60,108 nt of DNA from NCBI GenBank assembly GCA_018268465.1, contig JAFDWN010000011.1:1-60108 (forward strand). The letters run 5' to 3'. Source of the DNA: Actinomycetota bacterium (lineage in GTDB: Bacteria > Actinomycetota > Actinomycetes > Mycobacteriales > Mycobacteriaceae). Both the position numbers and the translations under genes were made by a program. Below the pieces are notes generated by a model, which did no database searches, had not been told where the DNA came from, and saw only the letters and a program-made list of their open reading frames with translations. Shown one piece after another: positions 35,697-45,169 of the stretch. The number at the start of each line of letters is the position of its first letter. Position 1 is the first letter of the stretch.

Positions 35697-36170
35697 TCAC
35701 GCCAGCTTGGCGCGCATCCGCGCATTGACCGGCTCGGGCAGCAACGCCGACACGTCTCCGCCGAACGAGGCCACCTCCTTGGCCAACGACGACGACACGA
35801 ACGAATAACTCGGGGTGGTGGCGACGAAGAAGGTGTCCACCCCCGCGATGTGTTTGTTCATCTGCGCCATCTGCAACTCGTATTCGAAGTCGGTGCCGGT
35901 GCGCAGACCCTTGACGATCGCCGTCAGCCCCCGCGACTTCACGAAGTCCACGACCAGACCCTCACCCGACTCCACGCGCAGATTCGGCAGGTGCGTGGTG
36001 GATTCGACGATCATCTCGATCCGTTCGTCGAGGCTGAACATGCCCTTCTTGTTCGGGTTGACCAGCACCGCGACCACCACCTCGTCGAACTGGGCGGCCG
36101 CACGTTCGAAAACGTCGACGTGGCCGAGGGTCACCGGATCGAACGACCCCGGGCATACCGCGCCACTCAT
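35697..36170 (-). CDS. coaD: Phosphopantetheine adenylyltransferase
   Basis: 157 residues, the family length. CoaD makes dephospho-CoA from 4'-phosphopantetheine and [22 protein letters not shown] contains the nucleotidyltransferase T/HxGH motif (TLGH), and [20 protein letters not shown] the ISST-like loop. [17 protein letters not shown] contacts substrate. The ATG at 36170 is the conserved start. It lies 28 bp after rsmD. Confidence 0.97.
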   Translation of the reverse strand: MSGAVCPGSFDPVTLGHVDVFERAAAQFDEVVVAVLVNPNKKGMFSLDERIEMIVESTTHLPNLRVESGEGLVVDFVKSRGLTAIVKGLRTGTDFEYELQMAQMNKHIAGVDTFFVATTPSYSFVSSSLAKEVASFGGDVSALLPEPVNARMRAKLA

Positions 36171-36198
36171 GGTTGACGACGCTAGCAGTCCGGCACCG

Positions 36199-36756
36199 TC
36201 AATCCCGCTCGGCCACTTCGATTCGCGTGTCACCGTAGCGGCGCGCGGGCCACACCGACCAGCCGTCGGGCCAGGTCAGTCCCGGCCCGGAGGCACGGCG
36301 TTCGACGACGGCCACCGTCCCGGCCACCGCCCAGCCACCGGCGTCCAGGGCCGCCAGCATGGCCTGCACGTCGGCATCTCCGACGGCGTCGTAGGGCGGA
36401 TCGGCCAGCACCAGGTCGACCGGACGATCCGTCCCGGCCGCCAACACCGCCGCGACACTCCCCCGCCGGACGACGGCGCCGCTCACGCCGAGATCGGCCA
36501 CGTTGCGCGAGATCACCGCGGCGGCGCGCTGATCAGACTCGACGAACATGGCCGTCGCGGCGCCGCGTGAAAGTGCTTCCAGCCCAAGGGCACCCGAACC
36601 TGCGTACAGGTCGAGCACCCGCATACCGCCGAAATCCAAACGCGCGCACAGCGCGTTGAACAACGCTTCCCTGACACGATCGGCCGTGGGCCGGGTGCCG
36701 CTGCGCGGCACACCGATCCGGCGCCCGCCATAGGCCCCGGCGATGATGCGCGTCAG
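36199..36756 (-). CDS. rsmD: 16S rRNA (guanine-966-N2) methyltransferase, probable CTG start
   Basis: 185 residues if begun at CTG 36756. RsmD methylates G966 of 16S r[23 protein letters not shown] is the SAM-binding motif I and [10 protein letters not shown] the catalytic N/D-PPY. The conserved family N-terminus ([19 protein letters not shown]) is encoded upstream of the first GTG (36711). In that frame the only candidate before a stop is a CTG at exactly the Met position of the M. tuberculosis protein. That CTG overlaps the pca TGA as CTGA, implying coupled initiation. Starting at 36711 would give 170 residues and lose a conserved strand. Confidence 0.9.
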   Translation of the reverse strand: MTRIIAGAYGGRRIGVPRSGTRPTADRVREALFNALCARLDFGGMRVLDLYAGSGALGLEALSRGAATAMFVESDQRAAAVISRNVADLGVSGAVVRRGSVAAVLAAGTDRPVDLVLADPPYDAVGDADVQAMLAALDAGGWAVAGTVAVVERRASGPGLTWPDGWSVWPARRYGDTRIEVAERD

Positions 36757-39700
36757 CTCACGACCACCAGCAGGTCACCGCCCTCGACCTGGGCGGTGGC
36801 CGACACCGCCACCCGCGCCACCGTGCCGTCCTTGGGGGCGGTGATCGCGGCCTCCATCTTCATGGCCTCGATGGTGGCCACGGTCTGCCCGGCCTTGACC
36901 GCGTCGCCAACGGCCACCCCGACGGTGACGACCCCGGCGAACGGCGCGGCGATGTGGTCGGGGTTGTTCCGGTCGGCCTTCTCGGCGGTGGGAACCTCGC
37001 TGGCGATGCTGCGGTCCCGCACCAGCACCGGCCGCAACTGACCGTTGAGGATGCACATCACCGTGCGCATACCCCGTTCGTCGGCATCGGAGATGGCTTC
37101 CAGCCCGATGAGCAGCTCGACGCCCGGACCGAGTTTGACGCGATGCTCGTCGCCGCGCCGCAGACCGTAGAAGAACTGGTTGGCCGACAGTGTCGACGTG
37201 TCGCCGTAGGTGTCCCGATGCGACTCGAATTCCTTTGTCGGACCAGGGAACAACAGGCGGTTGAGGGCCGCGCGCCGAGTCGCGCCGGGCAGCTCGAGTT
37301 CCGCCTCGTCCTTGGCCGTGAGCTGCTCGGTGGGTTTGGCCGGCGGACGGCCCTCGAGGGCCTTGGTGCGCAGCGGCTCCGGCCAGCCGCCGGGGGGATC
37401 GCCCAATTCGCCGCGCAGGAAGCCGATGACGGAGTCGGGGATGTCGAAACGGGCCGGATCCGCGGCGAATTCCTCGGCGCTGACCCCCGCGCCGACCAGC
37501 GCCAGCGCCAGATCGCCGACCACCTTGCTCGACGGGGTCACCTTGACCAGCCGGCCCAACAGCCGGTCGGCGTCGGCGTAGCTGCCCTCGATGTCCTCGA
37601 ACCGGTCACCCAGCCCCAGCGCGATGGCCTGCTGACGCAGATTCGACAACTGACCGCCCGGGATCTCGTGGCGGTACACCCGGCCCGTCGGGCCCGGAAT
37701 CCCCGATTCGAAGGGTTTGTAGACCTTGCGCAACGCCTCCCAGTACGGTTCGAGGTCGCACATCGCCGTCAGCGACAATCCGGTGTCGTATTCGGTGTGT
37801 GCCGTCGCCGCCACGATCGAACTCAGCGCGGGCTGACTGGTGGTGCCCGCCAGCGGCGCCGACGCACCGTCCACCGCGTTCGCGCCGGCCTGCCAGGCCG
37901 CCAGATAGGTGGCGAGCTGACCGCCCGGGGTGTCGTGGGTGTGCACGTGCACGGGCAGATCGAACCGGCTGCGCAGCGCGCTGACCAGCAGGGTGGCCGC
38001 CTGCGGGCGCAGCAGACCGGCCATGTCCTTGATGGCCAGCACGTGCGCACCCGCGTCGACGATCTGCTCGGCGAGCTTGAGGTAGTAGTCCAGCGTGTAG
38101 AGGTTCTCCCCCGGATCGGACAGGTCTCCGGTGTAACTCATGGCGACTTCGGCCACCGCCGTGCCGGTTTCGCGGACCGCGTCGATCGCCGGGCGCATCG
38201 ACTCGACATTGTTCAGCGCGTCGAAGATGCGGTAGATGTCGATACCCGTCGCCGTCGCCTCGCGCACGAACGCATGCGTGACGGATTCGGGATACGGCGT
38301 GTAGCCGACCGTGTTGCGCCCGCGCAGCAGCATCTGCAGACAGATGTTGGGAACCGCCTCACGCAGCGCCGCCAACCGCTCCCACGGGTCCTCCTTGAGG
38401 AACCGCAGCGCCACGTCGTAGGTCGCCCCGCCCCAGCATTCGATGGACAGCAACTGCGGCGTCAGCCGGGCGATGTACGGTGCGACCGCCAGCAGACCCG
38501 TGCTGCGAATCCGGGTCGCCAGCAGCGACTGGTGCGCGTCGCGGAACGTCGTATCGGTTACCCCGACGGACTTCGACTCGCGCATCCAGCGAGCGAATCC
38601 CTCCGGGCCCACCTCGCTGAGCAGATGCTTGGTGCCCCGCGGTGGCATCGCCTCCAGATCGAGCTGGGGCAGCTTGTCGTGCGGGTAGACCGCCGACGGA
38701 CGCGGGCCGTGCGGCTGGTTGACGGTGACGTCGGCGAGATAGTTGAGGATCTTGGTGCCGCGGTCGGCGGGTTCGCGCGCCGTCAGCAGCTGTGGGCGGT
38801 CGTCGATGAACGACGTCGTGACCCGCCCCGCGCGGAAATCGGGGTCGTCGACCACCGCCTGCAGGAACGGGATGTTCGTCGACACCCCGCGGATCCGGAA
38901 CTCCGCCAGCGCCCGGCGGGCCCGCGCCACCGCCACCCCGAAGTCCCGGCCGCGGCAGGTCAGCTTGACCAGCATCGAGTCGAAGTGGGCGCTGATCTCC
39001 GCACCCACGTTGGTGCCGCCGTCCAGGCGGATACCCGCACCACCCGGGGATCGGTAGGCGGTGACGCGCCCGGTGTCGGGCCGGAAACCGTTGGCGGGAT
39101 CCTCGGTGGTGATGCGGCACTGCATGGCCGCGCCGCGCACCTGGATGGTGTCCTGACTCAGCCCGAGTTCGGCAAGGGTCTGTCCCGCCGCCAACCGCAG
39201 CTGACTGGAAACCAGGTCGACGTCGGTGATCTCTTCGGTGACGGTGTGCTCGACCTGGATACGCGGATTGCATTCGATGAACACGTGGTGGCCACGTTCG
39301 TCGAGCAGGAATTCGATCGTGCCCGCACACGTGTAGTCGATCTGCCGGGCCAGGGCCACCGCATCGGCGCAGATCCGCTGACGCAGTTCGTCGGGCAGAT
39401 TCGGGGCCGGCGCCAGCTCGATGACCTTCTGGTGGCGCCGCTGCACGCTGCAGTCGCGTTCGTAGAGGTGGATCACGTTCCCCGCGGTGTCGGCAAGGAT
39501 CTGCACCTCGATGTGGCGCGGGTTGAGCACCGCCTGCTCCAGGTACACCGACGGGTCGCCGAACGCCGACTCGGCCTCGCGGCTGGCCGCCTCGATCGAT
39601 TCGCGCAGCGCGCCCGGTTCGGCCACCCGGCGCATGCCGCGGCCGCCGCCGCCCGACACGGCCTTGACGAACAACGGGAACTGCATGTCCTGCGCCGCCG

Positions 39701-40136
39701 CCATCAACTCCTCGACCGAGGACGACGGCGCCGAGGACGTCAGCACCGGCAGCCCGGCGGCTCGCGCCGCAGCGATCGCCCTCGACTTGTTGCCGGTCAG
39801 CTCAAGCACTTCGGCCGACGGGCCGACGAACCGGATTCCCGCCGCCGCGCACGCCGCGGCCAGCTCGGGGTTCTCCGAAAGGAAGCCGTACCCCGGGTAC
39901 ACCGCGTCGGCACCGGACAGCCGCGCCACCCGGATGATTTCGTCGACAGACAGGTACGCCCGTACGGGATGGCCTTTTTCGCCGATCTGGTAGGACTCGT
40001 CGGCCTTCAGCCGGTGCAGCGAGTTGCGGTCCTCGTACGGATACACCGCGACGGTGGCGATGCCCATCTCGTAGGCGGCGCGGAAGGCACGGATCGCGAT
40101 TTCGCCGCGGTTGGCGACCAAGACTTTGGAGATCAC
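36753..40136 (-). CDS. pca: Pyruvate carboxylase
   Basis: 1127 residues. This biotin enzyme forms oxaloacetate from pyruvate and bicarbonate. The N-terminal biotin carboxylase domain (about 1-460) has [32 protein letters not shown] and [20 protein letters not shown]. The carboxyltransferase domain (about 520-830) has [15 protein letters not shown] and [11 protein letters not shown]. The biotinyl domain ends the protein with the lysine motif [16 protein letters not shown]. The start is GTG. Its TGA overlaps the CTG start of rsmD. Confidence 0.98.
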   Translation of the reverse strand: MISKVLVANRGEIAIRAFRAAYEMGIATVAVYPYEDRNSLHRLKADESYQIGEKGHPVRAYLSVDEIIRVARLSGADAVYPGYGFLSENPELAAACAAAGIRFVGPSAEVLELTGNKSRAIAAARAAGLPVLTSSAPSSSVEELMAAAQDMQFPLFVKAVSGGGGRGMRRVAEPGALRESIEAASREAESAFGDPSVYLEQAVLNPRHIEVQILADTAGNVIHLYERDCSVQRRHQKVIELAPAPNLPDELRQRICADAVALARQIDYTCAGTIEFLLDERGHHVFIECNPRIQVEHTVTEEITDVDLVSSQLRLAAGQTLAELGLSQDTIQVRGAAMQCRITTEDPANGFRPDTGRVTAYRSPGGAGIRLDGGTNVGAEISAHFDSMLVKLTCRGRDFGVAVARARRALAEFRIRGVSTNIPFLQAVVDDPDFRAGRVTTSFIDDRPQLLTAREPADRGTKILNYLADVTVNQPHGPRPSAVYPHDKLPQLDLEAMPPRGTKHLLSEVGPEGFARWMRESKSVGVTDTTFRDAHQSLLATRIRSTGLLAVAPYIARLTPQLLSIECWGGATYDVALRFLKEDPWERLAALREAVPNICLQMLLRGRNTVGYTPYPESVTHAFVREATATGIDIYRIFDALNNVESMRPAIDAVRETGTAVAEVAMSYTGDLSDPGENLYTLDYYLKLAEQIVDAGAHVLAIKDMAGLLRPQAATLLVSALRSRFDLPVHVHTHDTPGGQLATYLAAWQAGANAVDGASAPLAGTTSQPALSSIVAATAHTEYDTGLSLTAMCDLEPYWEALRKVYKPFESGIPGPTGRVYRHEIPGGQLSNLRQQAIALGLGDRFEDIEGSYADADRLLGRLVKVTPSSKVVGDLALALVGAGVSAEEFAADPARFDIPDSVIGFLRGELGDPPGGWPEPLRTKALEGRPPAKPTEQLTAKDEAELELPGATRRAALNRLLFPGPTKEFESHRDTYGDTSTLSANQFFYGLRRGDEHRVKLGPGVELLIGLEAISDADERGMRTVMCILNGQLRPVLVRDRSIASEVPTAEKADRNNPDHIAAPFAGVVTVGVAVGDAVKAGQTVATIEAMKMEAAITAPKDGTVARVAVSATAQVEGGDLLVVVS

Positions 40137-40165
40137 GAGCTACCTTAACCGGCGCCCGTGACGGC

Positions 40166-40798
40166 TCACAGCAGAGTCGACCAGTATTCCCAGAACCGCA
40201 CGAGGATAAGCAGTGTGACGCCAGTGAACCACAACGCCGTCAGTGACCACCGCCACTGGTAGACCACCCGCGCAACGGCGTTGCCGTGCAGCGGCCGCAG
40301 CGCGATCGACGCCGTGACCACCAGCAACGGGATGGTCACCGCCCAGACGACCATGCAATACGGGCACAGCGCGCCGATGCGGTACAGACTCTGGAAGATC
40401 AGCCAGTGCACGAAGACCGCGCCGAGCAGTGTGCCCGCGGCCAGCCCGGCCCAATACCAGCGCGGAAGCGCCACTTTCGTCACCGCCAGCACGCCGGTGA
40501 CCAGCACGACGGTGAACCCGACGATGCCGATCAACGGGTTGGGGAAGCCGAACAGCGACGCCTGCCAGGTGATCATCACCGACCCGCAGGACAGCACCGG
40601 GTTGATGCTGCACGACGGCACGTAGGCGGGATTGATGAGGAGTTCGATCTTCTCGATCGTCAGGGTCAGTGCCGCGGCGAGGCCGAGCACGCCCGCAATC
40701 AGCACCCACACCGCGCTGGGCGTGCCGACCCGCACGCCGGAACGAGCGCCCGACGGCGAGTGGGCGGCCTCGACGGGCCCGGGCGCTGTCGCGGTCAT
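40166..40798 (-). CDS. Vitamin K epoxide reductase family protein (Rv2968c homologue)
   Basis: 210 residues with about five transmembrane helices. VKOR re-oxidises DsbA-like proteins by passing electrons to menaquinone. The loop cysteines are in SCSINPVLSCGS, and the C-x-x-C redox pair is in IGALCPYCMVVW. The ATG overlaps the stop of the DsbA-like gene as ATGA, so the two form a disulfide-bond relay encoded together. Confidence 0.92.
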   Translation of the reverse strand: MTATAPGPVEAAHSPSGARSGVRVGTPSAVWVLIAGVLGLAAALTLTIEKIELLINPAYVPSCSINPVLSCGSVMITWQASLFGFPNPLIGIVGFTVVLVTGVLAVTKVALPRWYWAGLAAGTLLGAVFVHWLIFQSLYRIGALCPYCMVVWAVTIPLLVVTASIALRPLHGNAVARVVYQWRWSLTALWFTGVTLLILVRFWEYWSTLL

Positions 40799-41574
40799 GA
40801 CGCCGGTGCCGGTGCGGGACTCGGAGCGGGCGCGGGTGCCGGTGCGTCCAGTCCGGGGACGTCGCCGACGATCTCCTTGATCTTGGCCACGAGCGCATCG
40901 GGCGTCGTCGGGCTGTAGTCCTCACCGTTGATGCGCACGGTCGGCGTGGCATTGACACCGGTGGCGGCCGCCATTCCCTGCACCATCTTCACGTAGCGGT
41001 CGCTGTTGATGCAGTCGGGGACGGAGCCCGCCGCGCCGGCCTGCCGGGCCAGCTCGATCAGCCGGGCATTGTCGGGATAGGTCCCGCCGCCTTCCTGCGG
41101 TTGAATCTCGGTCGTGTACAGCGCCGAATGGAAGCGCCGGAACGCGTCGATGGACTCGTCGGCCACGCAGTAGGCGGCCGCACCCGAACGCGACGAGTAA
41201 CCTCCGCCGCGGGCGTCGAGGATCGACACCATGTGATAGTCGGCGGCGACGGCGCCACTGTCGATCAGCTTGGAGATGGTGGGCCCGAAGGTCCGCTCGA
41301 AATTGCCGCATGCGGGGCACAGGAAGTCCTCGTAGAGCGAGAGCACCGCCTTGGGCTCCGTCGTGCCCTCCTTGGTGATCAGTTCACCGGAGGTGACCCG
41401 GATCGCTTTCGCCTCCCCGGGGGCGGGTTTGTCGCTGCCCAGGACGATGTAGAGCACCAGCGCGACGGCGAACACGACCACGACCGCCGTCAGACCGATC
41501 TGAATCAGCAGATTCCGCTTCCGGTCGGCCGCTTTCAGGTCGTAGCCGGGTTTCTTCTTCGGTTTGGTGGGCAC
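40795..41574 (-). CDS. DsbA-like thioredoxin-fold protein (Rv2969c homologue)
   Basis: 259 residues. A cytoplasmic Lys-rich start (VPTKPKKKPGYDLKAADRKR) precedes a membrane anchor (about 23-46). The extracytoplasmic DsbA fold has the active-site CPAC in YEDFLCPACGNF and the cis-proline in NATPTVRINGE. Two further cysteines (AAYCVADES and VPDCINSD) probably form the second disulfide described in mycobacterial DsbA. The tail is an Ala/Pro repeat (PAPAPAPSPAPAPAS). It introduces disulfides into exported proteins. A TTG start at 41601 is possible but less likely. Confidence 0.92.
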   Translation of the reverse strand: MPTKPKKKPGYDLKAADRKRNLLIQIGLTAVVVVFAVALVLYIVLGSDKPAPGEAKAIRVTSGELITKEGTTEPKAVLSLYEDFLCPACGNFERTFGPTISKLIDSGAVAADYHMVSILDARGGGYSSRSGAAAYCVADESIDAFRRFHSALYTTEIQPQEGGGTYPDNARLIELARQAGAAGSVPDCINSDRYVKMVQGMAAATGVNATPTVRINGEDYSPTTPDALVAKIKEIVGDVPGLDAPAPAPAPSPAPAPAS

Positions 41575-41597
41575 GCGATAAGAGTACCGGCGGCAGG

Positions 41598-42716
41598 TCA
41601 AGGGCCTCTGACGCGGCCGAGGTGGATACCCAACGCCGCGACCATGTCGCCCGTCGCCGCGAGGGCGCCGCCACCCAGGGGGAAGAAGTTGGCGAAGGCG
41701 TGGATGACCGACGGGTACTCGCGCACGTCGACCGGCGTGCCGGCGGCCCGCAGCGCGGCGGCGTAGGCGCGTCCTTCGTCGCGCAGCGGATCGAAACCCG
41801 CGGTGATCACCAGGGCCGGCGGGAGCCCGCGCAGATCCGGCGCCAGCAGCGGTGACACCACGGGGTCGGTGGCGTCGACGGACGCGCCGGTGAGGTACTT
41901 GTCCGCGCAGAAGTCCATATCCCGCCTCCGCAGCAGCAGGCCTCGCCCGTACAGCGACCGCGACCGGGTGTGCGCACCGAAGTCGGTGATGGGGTACGCC
42001 AGCAGCTGCAGCGCGGGGATGGGTCCACCCTCGTCGCGTGCCAGTCGGGACACGACGGCGGCGAGGTTGCCGCCCGCACTGTCACCGCCGACGGCGATGC
42101 GGGCGGGGTCCGCGCCCAGCTCGTCGGCGTGCCCCGACGCCCACCGGAAGGCGGCGTAGGCGTCCTCGACCGCGGCGGGCGCCGTGTGCTCGGGGGCCAG
42201 CCGATAATCCACCGAAAGCACCCCGACGTCCGCGTCGCGGCAGATCAGCCGGCACATCCCGTCGTGGCTGTCCAGGTCGCCGACCACGAAGCCGCCGCCG
42301 TGGAAGTAGACGAGCAACGGCAGTCCGGAATCCCGGCGGGGCCGGTAGAGACGGGCGGGGATCGGACCGGCCGGGCCGGGGATCGTGAGATCGCTCACCT
42401 CGACGCGGATGTCGACCGTGGCCGCGGTGGCTTCGGCGGTCAACCGCCGGCGCGCGACACCGACGTCGTCGCTGGAGATCAGCCCGCCGAAGCCCGACGC
42501 ACGCTGGGCCGCCAGGGCGAGCTGGAGCGTCGTGTCCAGCGTCTCGCCCTCGATGGTGAGGCGCCGTCCCAGCACCAGTGCCCGCTGCACGCGATCGGGC
42601 ATCCGCGACAGCGCCGGCACCCCTGCGTGGCGTGCGGCATCGAGCGCGGCCTGGCCGTTGCGGGCGCAGGAGCGGCGGGCGGCCCGCACAGCCCGGCCTG
42701 GCAGACTCTCGGTCAT
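41598..42716 (-). CDS. lipN: LipN-like alpha/beta-hydrolase esterase
   Basis: 372 residues of the hormone-sensitive-lipase family. The oxyanion motif is VYFHGGGFVVGD (HGGG), the nucleophile is in GGDSAGGNLAAVV (G-D-S-A-G), and the catalytic Asp and His are in ITAGFDPLRDEG and VIHAFANF. It hydrolyses short acyl esters. The ATG has GGAG about eight bases upstream, and its start codon overlaps that of the divergent aldo-keto reductase by two bases. Confidence 0.92.
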   Translation of the reverse strand: MTESLPGRAVRAARRSCARNGQAALDAARHAGVPALSRMPDRVQRALVLGRRLTIEGETLDTTLQLALAAQRASGFGGLISSDDVGVARRRLTAEATAATVDIRVEVSDLTIPGPAGPIPARLYRPRRDSGLPLLVYFHGGGFVVGDLDSHDGMCRLICRDADVGVLSVDYRLAPEHTAPAAVEDAYAAFRWASGHADELGADPARIAVGGDSAGGNLAAVVSRLARDEGGPIPALQLLAYPITDFGAHTRSRSLYGRGLLLRRRDMDFCADKYLTGASVDATDPVVSPLLAPDLRGLPPALVITAGFDPLRDEGRAYAAALRAAGTPVDVREYPSVIHAFANFFPLGGGALAATGDMVAALGIHLGRVRGP

Positions 42717-43545
42717 GGCAGCTCCGTTAATCACTCTCAACGACGGCAATCCGATTCCCCAGGTCGGGCTGGGCGTCTGGCAGACACCTCCGCAGGACAC
42801 CGAACGGGCGGTTGCCGCCGCGCTGGAGGCGGGCTATCGGCACATCGACACCGCCGCAGCGTACGGCAACGAGGCCGAGACGGGCCGGGCCATCGCCGCG
42901 TCCGGGATCCCCCGCGAGGACGTGTTCCTAGTGACCAAGTTGTGGAACGCCGACCAGGGTTACGACAGCACGTTGGCCGCGTTCGACGCCAGTCTGGAAC
43001 GCCTGGGCGTGGACTACCTCGACCTGTATCTGATCCACTGGCCGGTGCCCGCCAAAAATGCCTTCGCCGAGACCTTCACCGCCTTTGCGCATCTGCGCGA
43101 CAAGGGCCGGATCCGCTCGATCGGGGTGAGCAATTTCGAACCGGAACACCTGCGGATCCTCATCGACTCGACCGGCGTGGTACCCGCGGTCAACCAGGTC
43201 GAGCTGCACCCGCTGCTGCCTCAGCACGAGCTTCGGGCGGTGCACGCCCAGCTGGGTATCGCGACCGAGGCGTGGAGCCCGCTGGGCCAAGGCTCACTGC
43301 TGAGCAACCCGGTGGTGACCGCCATTGCGGAGGCGTACGGCAAAACCGCAGCGCAGGCCTTGATCAGATGGCACGTTCAGCTGGGTAATATCGTCATCCC
43401 CAAGTCGGTGAACCCGGAACGGATAGCGAGCAATTTCGACGTGTTCGACTTCGAGCTGAGCGAGCAGGACATCGCGTCCATCAATGCGCTCGAGGACGGC
43501 ACCCGGCTGGGTCCCGATCCCCGAACTTTCAACTTCACAGGTTAG
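42715..43545 (+). CDS. Aldo-keto reductase, first tandem copy
   Basis: 276 residues. An NADPH-dependent AKR5-like (beta/alpha)8 barrel: [14 protein letters not shown] carries the catalytic Asp and Tyr, [11 protein letters not shown] the Lys, and LYLIHWPVP the His. [20 protein letters not shown] is the cofactor-binding segment. Such enzymes reduce dicarbonyls such as methylglyoxal. The ATG at 42715 overlaps the lipN start codon and has no ribosome-binding site; CTGGCAGACT seven bases upstream could be a leaderless -10. Confidence 0.93.
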   Translation: MAAPLITLNDGNPIPQVGLGVWQTPPQDTERAVAAALEAGYRHIDTAAAYGNEAETGRAIAASGIPREDVFLVTKLWNADQGYDSTLAAFDASLERLGVDYLDLYLIHWPVPAKNAFAETFTAFAHLRDKGRIRSIGVSNFEPEHLRILIDSTGVVPAVNQVELHPLLPQHELRAVHAQLGIATEAWSPLGQGSLLSNPVVTAIAEAYGKTAAQALIRWHVQLGNIVIPKSVNPERIASNFDVFDFELSEQDIASINALEDGTRLGPDPRTFNFTG

Positions 43546-43550
43546 GTGAC

Positions 43551-44390
43551 ATGACGTCGGCGGCTGCGATACCCACCGTGATCCTCAACGACGATCACAC
43601 CATTCCGATCATCGGTCTCGGCGTGGGCGAACTGTCGGACTCCGAGACCGAGCGCGCCGTCTCGGCCGCCCTGGAAGCCGGTTACCGCCTGATCGACACG
43701 GCCGCCGCCTACGGCAACGAGGCGGCCGTCGGCCGCGCCATCGCCGCGTCGGGAATTCCGCGCGCCGAGTTGTGCGTCACCACCAAGCTGGCCACCCACG
43801 ACCAGGGGTTCAAGTCCTCGCAGGACGCCGCGCGTGCCAGCGTGGAGCGACTCGGCCTGGATTACGTGGACCTCTACCTCATCCATTGGCCCGCCGTGGA
43901 GTACGGGAAGTACATCGACAGCTGGGGTGGGCTGATGAAGGTCAAGGAAGACGGGGTGACCCGCTCCATCGGTGTGTGCAACTTCACCGAGGAGCACCTG
44001 TCCGACCTCATCGACCTGACCTTCTTCACCCCGGCGGTCAACCAGATCGAGCTGCATCCCCTGCTGAACCAGGCCGCGCTGCGCGCCGTCAACGCCGGGC
44101 ACGGGATCGCGACCGAGGCCTACGGGCCGCTGGGCATCGGCAACCTGCTCGACAACCCGACGGTCGGCGCCGTCGCGGCGGCCCACGAGAAGTCCCCCGC
44201 CCAGGTGCTGATCCGGTGGAGCATCCAGCTCGGCAATATCGTCATTCCGCGCTCGGCCACCCCGGAGCGGATCGCGCAGAACATCGAGGTGTTCGACTTC
44301 GAACTCAGCGATGACGAGGTGGCCACCCTCAACGGCCTCGACGACGGCACCCGCTTCCGTCCGGACCCGGACACCTACACGGGGACCTAG
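43551..44390 (+). CDS. Aldo-keto reductase, Rv2971-like copy
   Basis: 279 residues. The catalytic tetrad is in [14 protein letters not shown] (Asp, Tyr), [12 protein letters not shown] (Lys) and LYLIHWPAV (His), with [20 protein letters not shown] for NADPH. Structure-solved mycobacterial homologues from this locus reduce dicarbonyls. It lies five bases after the first copy, with an AGGTGAC ribosome-binding site in the junction, so the two form an operon. Of the two paralogues, this one more closely resembles Rv2971 ([16 protein letters not shown]-type start). It converges on the HNH gene. Confidence 0.94.
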   Translation: MTSAAAIPTVILNDDHTIPIIGLGVGELSDSETERAVSAALEAGYRLIDTAAAYGNEAAVGRAIAASGIPRAELCVTTKLATHDQGFKSSQDAARASVERLGLDYVDLYLIHWPAVEYGKYIDSWGGLMKVKEDGVTRSIGVCNFTEEHLSDLIDLTFFTPAVNQIELHPLLNQAALRAVNAGHGIATEAYGPLGIGNLLDNPTVGAVAAAHEKSPAQVLIRWSIQLGNIVIPRSATPERIAQNIEVFDFELSDDEVATLNGLDDGTRFRPDPDTYTGT

Positions 44391-44467
44391 AGGCTCCTCC
44401 TCGCCGAGCCGAGGCGGCCATCCGCCCGGCTGGGCGACCTCTCTGCGCGCACTCTCAACTCGCGCGA

Positions 44468-45169
44468 TCACCGCGTCGGGCAGCCGGCGGCGGCGTCGCG
44501 GAGCACCACTGCGGACGGCTGGTCGACCGGTAGCTGATAGCCCCGCAGCACCGCGGCGAACTGCACGGCGTACTGACACCAGAACGCACGGTTGGGCGGC
44601 ATCCAGTCGGCGGGTTCACCGTCGCCCTTGTCCTGGTTGGCCGGGCCCGAAACCGCGATGAGGTTGGCGGGGTCGTTGGCGAACCGCACCCGCAGCTCGT
44701 CGGTCCAGTCCCGCGCGCCCAGATCCCAGGCCAGCGCCAGCGGGACGATGTGGTCGATCTGCACCGAGGCGCCCACCTGATTGCCCCTCGTGAACCCCAC
44801 GGTCGTGTCGGTGTACGGGTCGAGCAATGTGCCCGCAGCTACGGCGCTGGGACACCGGCTGGTCGACACGTACGTCTTGTCGACGAGGTCGCGGTCGAGG
44901 ATGTCGTTGCGGGTATCGCAACCGTTGCGGCCACCGGGTGCGGTGTTGTCGTCGGTCCAGCTCTCCCCGAACGCCGCCCTTCGGTAGTCGTGGCCGCGGA
45001 CGCGCTCGGGGATCTCGGGAACGCCGGCGAGCACGTCGACCCCGGGTGCGACGACGGGGATGTCGGCCTGCGCGACGAATCGCGCCGAGCGGTCCGCGGT
45101 CACCTGGTAGGCCACCAGCACCGCCAGGCCGACAGCGGCGATCAGCCACAGCAGCCGCGCGCCGCTCAC
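44468..45169 (-). CDS. Membrane-anchored HNH / DUF1524-type protein (Rv2972c homologue)
   Basis: 233 residues. A single N-terminal helix (about 5-22, LLWLIAAVGLAVLVAYQV) anchors or exports the protein. The C-terminal DUF1524/GmrSD-like HNH domain has the D-H-I-V-P-L motif in SVQIDHIVPLALAWDLG, followed by FANDPANLIAVSG and NQDKGDGEPADWMPPN with the expected Asn/His-type metal ligands. It looks like an extracytoplasmic nuclease. The GTG overlaps the recG stop as GTGA, so it is the last gene of the recG transcript. Confidence 0.87.
   Translation of the reverse strand: MSGARLLWLIAAVGLAVLVAYQVTADRSARFVAQADIPVVAPGVDVLAGVPEIPERVRGHDYRRAAFGESWTDDNTAPGGRNGCDTRNDILDRDLVDKTYVSTSRCPSAVAAGTLLDPYTDTTVGFTRGNQVGASVQIDHIVPLALAWDLGARDWTDELRVRFANDPANLIAVSGPANQDKGDGEPADWMPPNRAFWCQYAVQFAAVLRGYQLPVDQPSAVVLRDAAAGCPTR

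Noticed and set aside
36954-40148. Open frame of 1064 codons opposite pca
   Set aside because: This is a shadow of pyruvate carboxylase with no domain, no plausible start and low-complexity Arg/Gly content.
44391-44467. GGCGG/CCGCC hairpin (44413-44426) as a terminator after the aldo-keto reductase
   Set aside because: The stem is only five pairs and such short GC stems occur by chance throughout this sequence.
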